Shown here piece by piece: positions 4,984 to 10,816 of a stretch of DNA of 10,816 bases; position 1 is the stretch's first letter; each line of letters starts with the position of its first letter. The stretch comes from Microbacteriaceae bacterium. Its GTDB lineage: Bacteria > Actinomycetota > Actinomycetes > Actinomycetales > Microbacteriaceae. Where the stretch lies: the NCBI GenBank assembly GCA_012511645.1, contig JAAZFP010000159.1, forward strand, positions 1-10,816. The letters run 5' to 3'. The notes beneath the pieces are model-generated. The model worked only from the letters and a program-made list of their open reading frames with translations, did not search any database and was not told the origin of the DNA. Both the position numbers and the translations under genes were made by a program.

Positions 4984-7296
4984 ATGCCGAAGTGGCAAGA
5001 CATCATTGGTGGCCGCGAGATTGTCGTCGTGGCAAACCGGCTTCCCGTTGACCGCGTCATCGATGATGACGGCACCGTTCGTTGGCAGCCCTCGCCCGGT
5101 GGCCTCGTCACTGCGATGGAGCCCATCGTGCGCGAGCTCGGCTGCACCTGGGTCGGCTGGACAGGCGACATTGGCACCCACACCGAGCCGTTTACCGAAG
5201 GCGCGATGCGACTCGTGCCGGTCGAACTGACCGAGGACGAATTCGAAGGCTACTACGAGGGGTTCTCAAACAGCACCCTGTGGCCGCTGTATCACGACGT
5301 CATCGCTCAGCCCGAGTACCACCGTGAATGGTGGGAGCACTATTGGCAGGTCAACCAGCGTTTTGCTGAGGCCGCCGCACAGGCTGCGCCCCAGGACGCG
5401 ATTGTGTGGGTGCACGACTACCAATTGCAGCTTGTTCCCCGCATGCTACGCGAGATGCGCCCCGACCTCACCATCGCGTTCTTTCTGCATATTCCATTTC
5501 CAGCACGTATGCTCTTTGCCCAACTGCCGTGGCGCCGCGAGATCACCAAGGGTCTGCTTGGCGCCGACGTCATCGGGTTTCAGCGGGAACAAGATGCCGC
5601 GAGCTTTCGCACGGCCGCCGAGCGTTACGGCGAAGCCCCGGCACACGGCAATCTGCTGTTACTGCAGAGCGAAGAGCCGGCAAATGCACGCTCGGTGCTG
5701 GCGCAGGAGTTTCCGATCTCCATCGATGTTGCTGGGTTCACCGAGCTTGCGGCTCGACCCGAGGTGCAGGCACGGGCCACAGAGATTCGTCGGGAGCTCG
5801 GTGATCCCCGCCACATCATGCTTGGGGTCGACCGCCTCGACTACACCAAGGGCATCCGCCACCGCCTGAAGGCATTTGCCGAGCTGCTTGCCGACGGCGA
5901 GATTGAGGCAGCCGACACCGTGCTCGTGCAGGTGGCGAGCCCCAGCCGAGAGCGCGTTTCTGCGTACCGGCAGCTGCGAGACGACGTCGAATCAACGGTC
6001 GGCAGGATCAACGGCGATCACGGATCGATCGGGCGCACCCCCGTCGTGTACCTGCACCAGGGATATGCGAAGGACGAGATGGCTGCGCTCTACCTTGCGG
6101 CCGATGTGCTCGTGGTCACCGCGCTACGCGACGGCATGAACCTCGTCGCGAAAGAGTATGTGGCGTGCCGCGCCGATGAGCAGGGCGTGCTCGTGCTCAG
6201 CGAGTTCACGGGCGCCGCAGACGAACTGCAGCGCGCGCTGCTCGTAAACCCGCACGATATTGAGCGGATGAAGGCGGCGTTCGTGCGGGCCATTCACATG
6301 CCTGAGCAAGAGCAGCGACGGCGCATGCGGGCGCTGCGCGACACCGTTGAGCGCAATGACGTGCAGCACTGGGCTGAGAACGTGCTTCGCGCGGCAGCCG
6401 CAGCGGCGGCGCAGCGCATGCACCTCACGTCGGCTGATGGCCCTCACGCTGACGGCGGCCCCACGATTCTCAGCCGTCATCTCGTGGGTCAGCTCAGGCG
6501 CCTCGCCACGTCTCACGAACTGATTGTGGCCTGCGACTTCGACGGCACCCTCGCCCCGATCGTGTCGCACCCCGAGGACGCGCGCATCATGCCGCGCGCG
6601 CAGCGAGCGCTCGATGTGCTCAGCGCCGCCCCAGACGTGCACGTCACGATTGTGACCGGTCGGTCGATCGACAATCTTCGCGACACCGGCATCTCGGTCT
6701 CGGGATTCACCGTGTCAGGCTCACACGGTATTGAACTGCTGCACGCGGCGCAGCACGCGGGGCATGCGGTACCTGACAGCGGCGAATACCAGGCCGATCC
6801 GTTGAGTGCCGACGAGACCGAACGCCTCACCACGCTGCAGCGACGGGTGACGAGACTGTTCAACCGCGAGCAGGGGGTGCGCATCGAGATGAAGCCGTAC
6901 GGTTTGGCGGTGCACACGAGGCGCGTGCGCGACGAAGAGCGTTCAGATGAGTTGCTCGACGCCGCGACCCGGGTCATGGAAGAGGCCGGTTTTGCCGTGC
7001 GCAACGGCAAACGCGTCAGAGAGTGCTCGCTGCGCACGAGTGACAAGGGATCGGCTCTGCGCCGCATACGCGCGCAATGGCCCTCGGCTCCCGTGCTGTT
7101 TCTGGGCGACGATGTCACCGACGAAGACGTGTTTGCGGCGCTACGCGTCGATGACCTCGGTATCAAGGTGGGTCTCGGCGACACCGCCGCGACCGAGCGC
7201 GTGGCTGACCCCGCCGAGGCGACCGCGGTGCTCGCGACGCTCGCCGAGCTGCGCAACGGTGTCGTGATCGGCACAAAGACCGAAACCGAGCACTGA
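4984..7296 (+). CDS. otsAB: Bifunctional trehalose-6-phosphate synthase/phosphatase (OtsA-OtsB fusion)
   Basis: This 770-residue cytoplasmic protein should carry out both steps of the OtsAB route: UDP-glucose plus glucose-6-phosphate to trehalose-6-phosphate, then dephosphorylation to trehalose, a stress protectant and, in many actinobacteria, an envelope precursor. Residues 11 to about 468 form a GT20 synthase. Residues matching the E. coli OtsA active site are present: Arg19, Tyr91, Trp100, Asp145 (VHDYQL), His169 (LHIPFP), Arg284 and Lys289 (GVDRLDYTKG) and Asp383 (RDGMNLVAKEY). A linker follows, with a run of seven alanines at 470-476. Residues 513 to about 760 form the HAD phosphatase, with the nucleophile motif DFDGT (518-522), TIVTGR (555-560), Lys688 in SDKG and the acidic motif GDDVTDEDVF (708-717). 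Both halves therefore look active. The N-terminal start is supported by AGGAG upstream. It is divergent from the VOC gene and convergent with pheT, so probably monocistronic. Confidence 0.96.
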   Translation: MPKWQDIIGGREIVVVANRLPVDRVIDDDGTVRWQPSPGGLVTAMEPIVRELGCTWVGWTGDIGTHTEPFTEGAMRLVPVELTEDEFEGYYEGFSNSTLWPLYHDVIAQPEYHREWWEHYWQVNQRFAEAAAQAAPQDAIVWVHDYQLQLVPRMLREMRPDLTIAFFLHIPFPARMLFAQLPWRREITKGLLGADVIGFQREQDAASFRTAAERYGEAPAHGNLLLLQSEEPANARSVLAQEFPISIDVAGFTELAARPEVQARATEIRRELGDPRHIMLGVDRLDYTKGIRHRLKAFAELLADGEIEAADTVLVQVASPSRERVSAYRQLRDDVESTVGRINGDHGSIGRTPVVYLHQGYAKDEMAALYLAADVLVVTALRDGMNLVAKEYVACRADEQGVLVLSEFTGAADELQRALLVNPHDIERMKAAFVRAIHMPEQEQRRRMRALRDTVERNDVQHWAENVLRAAAAAAAQRMHLTSADGPHADGGPTILSRHLVGQLRRLATSHELIVACDFDGTLAPIVSHPEDARIMPRAQRALDVLSAAPDVHVTIVTGRSIDNLRDTGISVSGFTVSGSHGIELLHAAQHAGHAVPDSGEYQADPLSADETERLTTLQRRVTRLFNREQGVRIEMKPYGLAVHTRRVRDEERSDELLDAATRVMEEAGFAVRNGKRVRECSLRTSDKGSALRRIRAQWPSAPVLFLGDDVTDEDVFAALRVDDLGIKVGLGDTAATERVADPAEATAVLATLAELRNGVVIGTKTETEH

Positions 7297-7310
7297 CTCG
7301 AGTTCACGCA

Positions 7311-7338
7311 CGCTGCCACAGCGCAGACCTCGTGAGGT
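7311..7338. terminator. Two adjacent small hairpins between convergent otsAB and pheT
   Basis: CGCTG-CCA-CAGCG (7311-7323) is followed after three bases by ACCTC-GT-GAGGT (7327-7338), which folds with four pairs and a four-base loop. Both are symmetrical, so they would form in either transcript. Neither has a T-tract. The position between converging genes is where a bidirectional terminator is expected. The structural evidence alone is modest. Confidence 0.3.
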
Positions 7339-7373
7339 GGTCGGCGCAGGGGCAGTCGGTGTGACGTGTCGCG

Positions 7374-9941
7374 CTAATCGCGCAGCTTCGCCCCAAAGGC
7401 AGTTTCGGCCGCGGCAACGCCCGCGAGCTTGGCCTCGCTGGCCTCTTCGGCCTTGAGCGTGCGGTCGGGCGCGCGGAAGCGCAGCGCGAAGGTGAGCGCG
7501 CGCTGTCCCTCGGGCACCCCCTGGCCGCGGTAGTCGTCCACGATGCGCGCGTGCTCCAACAGATCGCCCGCACCCGCAACGACCGCCGCGCGCACCGCCT
7601 CAGCGGGCACACTCACGTCGACGAGCAGCGTGAGATCCTGCGTCGCGGCCGGATAGCTGGAGAGCTGAGTGGGAGTTGGCGCCTGCGGCGCGTGCTCGAT
7701 CAGCGTGCCGAGCGCGAGATCAAAGGCGGCCACACGACCGGGCAGGTGCGAATCAACAACGAGCTCGGGCAGGAGTTCACCCGCTACTCCCACAATCTTG
7801 CGAGCGACACCGGTACCGTCAGCGGTCGGAACCTCGATGGTGAGCAGCGCGGTGCGACCGGGGTGGAACCCTGGCACGGTCGAGTCTTGTTCAATGAACA
7901 GCTCTGCCGACACGGCACCCGCAATCGCGCGAGCCGCATCGATCGCATCGGCCCAGTCAAACTCTCGTCCAGACTCACCAGGTTGCTTCGCGATCGCGTG
8001 GCCGAGCAGCAGACCCGCAGCGCGCAATGGCTGCACTGGCAGAGAACTGTTGAGCTCGGCAAGCTTCTCATCGCTCGGTCTCGCTGCGAGTGGCGGTACC
8101 TCAGCGGTGCCAAACTCGGCACCCGGAGCCCCCACAAAGACAGTCCCGAACTCGACCAGGGCAAGATCAGTGAGCCCTCGTGACACGTTGCGCTGTGCCG
8201 CGGTCACGAGACCCGGCAGCAGGGTGGGGCGCAGGTAGGGCGCCTCACCGTCGAGCGGGTTGGCAAGCCGCACCGCTTCGTTCACGGGCACCCCAAATGC
8301 GCCGAGCTGCGCCTTCGAGAGGAACGGGTAGATCTGCACCTCGTCCAGCCCGAATGCTGCCGCGGTGTCAGCTGCGCGGCGGCGTAGGCGCTGCTCACGC
8401 GTGCGTCCGCGACCCGCAGGCGCGACCGGCAGCACTGAGGGGATCCGGTCGTAGCCAACGATGCGTGCGACCTCTTCGACGAGGTCGGCGGGACGGGTGA
8501 GATCGCTGCGCCAGCTCGGCGGCGTGACGACGAGCACGCCTGCCGCGGTGCCATCCTCGACGCCGCAGCCAATCATCTCGATCGCGCTGTGAGCCTCGTC
8601 ATCAGTGATGTCGGTGCCGAGCAGTCCGTTCACGCGGCTGAGTTCGAGAGTCACCGGTACTGATTCGAACGGTGCCACGATGTTGGTGCCGAGCTCGTCG
8701 ACGGTGCCGCCACCGAGCTCGACCAGCAGGTCGACCATGCGCTGCGCCGCGGCGCTCGCGACGAGCGGGTCCACTCCGCGCTCGTAGCGCTTCGAGGCCT
8801 CGCTCGGCAACTTGTGGCGACGCAGGGTGCGCGCAATCGACACGGGATCAAAGCTCGCCGCTTCGATCAGCACATCGGTGGTGGTCTCATCGGTCTTCGT
8901 CGACTCGCCGCCCATGACCCCGGCAAGGCCAATGGGGCCAGACTCATCGGTAATAAGCAGATCTTCGGCGTGCAGCGCACGATCTTGGCCATCGAGGGTG
9001 ACGAGCGTCTCCCCCGGCAGTGCCCGGCGCACGGTGATGCCACCGGTGAGCTTGTTGAGGTCGTAGGCGTGCAGCGGCTGACCGAACTCGAGCATGACGT
9101 AGTTCGAGATATCGACCTCGAGCGACAGCGAACGAATGCCAGCGAGCAAGAGACGCGACACCATCCATGCGGGGGTGGGTCGTGACGGATCAACACCGCG
9201 AACGACGCGCCCGATGAAGCCGGTGCATCCCTCGTTGCCACGAACGGGCGCCTGATCGTCGAGTACCACGGGGAAGCCTGCGCCCGCGCCAATCTCGATC
9301 GCGGTCGCGGGGTCGGTGAACTGCGCGCCCGTTGCGTGCGAATACTCGCGAGCAACCCCGCGCACCGAAAACGCGTAGCCGCGATCGGGCGTCACATTAA
9401 TCTCGACCGCGGTGTCACGCATGCCGAGCAGGTCAAGCGCGTCGGCGCCCACCTCGGGGTCGGTGCCGTGCTCGGCCGAGAAACCCAGGCGCGACAGCAC
9501 GATGATGCCGTCGTGATCATCGCCGAGCGCGAGCTCGCGCGCCGAAGCGATCATGCCATCGCTGACATGCCCATAGGTCTTGCGCGGTGTGATGTGAAAG
9601 TCGCCTGGCAGCACAGCACCGGGCAGCGTCACCACGACCTTGTCACCGGCCTCGAAGTTGTGCGCACCACACACGATGCCGCGCACATCCTCGCCGCCGT
9701 CGGCAGCCTGCTGACCCTCGGGCGCAACACGCACCTGACACCAGTTGATGGTCTTGCCGTTTGACTGCGGCTCTGGCTCACGCGAAAGCACCTCGCCGAC
9801 CACGATGGGGCCGGTTGATTCAAACCGACGAATCGACTCTTCTTCAAAGCCAACGCGCACGAGATCAGCGTGCACCTGTTCGGGGGTGACGTCTTTGGGC
9901 AGCGCCACGTGCTCGCCCAACCAACTGAGTGGAATACGCAT
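7374..9941 (-). CDS. pheT: Phenylalanine--tRNA ligase beta subunit
   Basis: The beta subunit of the alpha2-beta2 enzyme that charges tRNA-Phe has 855 residues, normal to slightly long for the bacterial protein. The N-terminus MRIPLSWLGEHV is typical. A tRNA-binding OB-fold lies at about 44-150 (GPIVVGEVLS... CGAHNFEAGDKVVV). The B3/B4 region, which in this family edits mischarged tyrosine, lies at about 215-390 and includes EVDISNYVMLEFGQPLHAYD. The B5 domain, about 430-500, ends in PPSWRSDLTRPADLVEEVAR. A catalytic-like domain follows to about 745, and a C-terminal anticodon-binding FDX-ACB domain occupies about 760-853 (SSYPAATQDL...FRAPDRTL). Its ATG shares one base with the pheS stop codon (TAATG), and GGAGG lies nine bases upstream inside pheS, so translation is probably coupled for equal subunit supply. 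It converges with otsAB, and no arginine genes follow it. Confidence 0.97.
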   Translation of the reverse strand: MRIPLSWLGEHVALPKDVTPEQVHADLVRVGFEEESIRRFESTGPIVVGEVLSREPEPQSNGKTINWCQVRVAPEGQQAADGGEDVRGIVCGAHNFEAGDKVVVTLPGAVLPGDFHITPRKTYGHVSDGMIASARELALGDDHDGIIVLSRLGFSAEHGTDPEVGADALDLLGMRDTAVEINVTPDRGYAFSVRGVAREYSHATGAQFTDPATAIEIGAGAGFPVVLDDQAPVRGNEGCTGFIGRVVRGVDPSRPTPAWMVSRLLLAGIRSLSLEVDISNYVMLEFGQPLHAYDLNKLTGGITVRRALPGETLVTLDGQDRALHAEDLLITDESGPIGLAGVMGGESTKTDETTTDVLIEAASFDPVSIARTLRRHKLPSEASKRYERGVDPLVASAAAQRMVDLLVELGGGTVDELGTNIVAPFESVPVTLELSRVNGLLGTDITDDEAHSAIEMIGCGVEDGTAAGVLVVTPPSWRSDLTRPADLVEEVARIVGYDRIPSVLPVAPAGRGRTREQRLRRRAADTAAAFGLDEVQIYPFLSKAQLGAFGVPVNEAVRLANPLDGEAPYLRPTLLPGLVTAAQRNVSRGLTDLALVEFGTVFVGAPGAEFGTAEVPPLAARPSDEKLAELNSSLPVQPLRAAGLLLGHAIAKQPGESGREFDWADAIDAARAIAGAVSAELFIEQDSTVPGFHPGRTALLTIEVPTADGTGVARKIVGVAGELLPELVVDSHLPGRVAAFDLALGTLIEHAPQAPTPTQLSSYPAATQDLTLLVDVSVPAEAVRAAVVAGAGDLLEHARIVDDYRGQGVPEGQRALTFALRFRAPDRTLKAEEASEAKLAGVAAAETAFGAKLRD

Positions 9942-10816
9942 TAGACGAGCCCTCCGAACTGACGGTTAAATCTCACATCACCCTCGACCATGTCGTGCAT
10001 GTCGTTCAGGTCGTGGCGGAACTGCAGGGTGCGCTCAACACCCATGCCAAACGCAAACCCCTGATACTCATCGGGGTCAATGCCTGCGGCAAGCAGCAGG
10101 TTCGGGTCGACCATGCCGCAACCACCCCACTCGACCCACCGCGCGCCACCCTTGGCGTTCGGCTGCCACACATCCATCTCGGCGCTCGGCTCGGTGAACG
10201 GGAAGAAGTTGGGGCGCAGGCGAATCTTCGCTTCCTCGCCGAACATCTGGCGAGCAAAGTGCTCGAGCGTGCCACGCAGGTGAGCCATCGTGAGCCCGCG
10301 ATCAATCGCGATGCCCTCAATCTGGTGAAAGACCGGGGTGTGAGTCGCATCGAGCTCATCGGTGCGGTACACACGGCCCGGAGCGATCACGTAGACCGGC
10401 AGTTCGCGGTCAAGCAGCGCGTGCACCTGCACGGGTGACGTGTGAGTGCGCAGCAGCAGGTGGCGATCGTGTGGGGCAACGAAAAAGGTGTCCTGCATCG
10501 CGCGCGCCGGGTGATCGGGGTCGAAGCCGAGCGCGTCGAAGTTGAACCACTCGTGCTCAAGCTCGGGGCCCTCGGCGATCTCCCAACCCATACCAATGAA
10601 CACGTCGCCAATCTCGTCTTGCAACTGAGCAAGCGGATGACGGGTGCCCGTGGTGCGGCGCACCGGCGCCTCGGTAACATCGACCGTCTCGGCAACGAGG
10701 CGAGCCGCAGCCTCAGCCTCGGCAAGCTCCGCCTCGCGCTGCTTATAGGCGCCCTCGATACGGCCACGGGCCTGGCCCATGAACTTACCGGTTTCTGCCT
10801 TCAGCTCCTTCGGAAC
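9941..10816 (-). CDS. pheS: Phenylalanine--tRNA ligase alpha subunit, C-terminal part (cut by window edge)
   Basis: This is the catalytic alpha subunit of phenylalanyl-tRNA synthetase. The visible part is 291 residues plus the stop, and the frame runs open through base 10816 (VPKELKAETGKF precedes the first internal ATG at 10780), so the true start and roughly 50-60 N-terminal residues lie outside. It first shows the end of the N-terminal coiled-coil arm. The class II core follows: GWEIAEGPELEHEWFNFDAL, then motif 2 within GRVYRTDELDATHTPVFHQIEG (visible residues about 147-168), RLRPNFFPFTEPSAE, and motif 3 in GFAFGMGVERTLQFRH (about 253-268). It uses phenylalanine and ATP to form Phe-AMP and charges tRNA-Phe together with PheT. 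Its TAA overlaps the pheT ATG by one base. The promoter and any attenuator lie outside the window. Confidence 0.96.
   Translation of the reverse strand, partial: VPKELKAETGKFMGQARGRIEGAYKQREAELAEAEAAARLVAETVDVTEAPVRRTTGTRHPLAQLQDEIGDVFIGMGWEIAEGPELEHEWFNFDALGFDPDHPARAMQDTFFVAPHDRHLLLRTHTSPVQVHALLDRELPVYVIAPGRVYRTDELDATHTPVFHQIEGIAIDRGLTMAHLRGTLEHFARQMFGEEAKIRLRPNFFPFTEPSAEMDVWQPNAKGGARWVEWGGCGMVDPNLLLAAGIDPDEYQGFAFGMGVERTLQFRHDLNDMHDMVEGDVRFNRQFGGLV
9951..9955 (-). promoter_or_regulatory. Ribosome binding site of pheT within the end of pheS
   Basis: GGAGG lies nine bases before the pheT ATG, inside the last codons of pheS. With the TAATG overlap it supports the start chosen for pheT and translational coupling of the two subunits. 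Confidence 0.65.

Noticed and set aside
6513..7319. Long open frame (268 codons) on the minus strand opposite the otsAB phosphatase domain
   Set aside because: It is fully antisense to a strongly conserved gene, its translation is low-complexity Ser/Arg/Thr, and it has no recognisable domain; it arises from GC-rich codon structure.
10778..10780. ATG at 10780 as the start of pheS
   Set aside because: The frame stays open to the window edge with residues typical of PheS before this codon, so it is an internal methionine of a truncated gene.

Overview
The window is GC-rich, densely coded chromosomal DNA from a high-GC Gram-positive bacterium. The SMC N-terminus, the full-length (class I type) threonine synthase, the two-subunit PheST pair and the fused trehalose enzyme are all actinobacterial in style. 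A member of the Microbacteriaceae is my best guess, but it rests on protein resemblance from memory and not on a search. No tRNA, rRNA, CRISPR array, insertion sequence, phage gene or obvious foreign island is visible, and no stretch longer than about 140 bases lacks a gene.

Left block (1-4845, all on the minus strand, read right to left): a tandem-domain VOC/PhnB-like protein, threonine synthase (thrC), an AI-2E family membrane protein, a small five-helix membrane protein with two cysteine pairs, and the N-terminus of the chromosome-segregation ATPase SMC, cut by the window edge. Gaps are short (16 to 105 bases), so part or all of this block may be co-transcribed. The AI-2E gene and the five-helix gene are only 16 bases apart and are the most likely operon pair.

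Middle (4846-7296): a 138-base divergent intergenic region carries a well-formed promoter facing left that would make a leaderless mRNA for the VOC gene. It also holds a weaker promoter and a good ribosome binding site facing right. The rightward gene is a single-polypeptide trehalose-6-phosphate synthase/phosphatase (OtsA-OtsB fusion) that can make trehalose from UDP-glucose and glucose-6-phosphate. Key catalytic residues of both halves are intact.

Right block (7374-10816, minus strand): pheT and the 3' part of pheS, the two subunits of phenylalanyl-tRNA synthetase, overlapping by one base (TAATG) and therefore probably translationally coupled. They converge on otsAB across a 77-base gap that holds two small hairpins.

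The region is mostly housekeeping. I do not see an undescribed defence, mobile or biosynthetic system. The points most worth a second look are the leaderless promoter of the VOC gene, the uncharacterised five-helix protein with two predicted extracytoplasmic cysteine pairs next to the AI-2E gene, the small palindrome over the predicted otsAB promoter, and the gene order after pheT.
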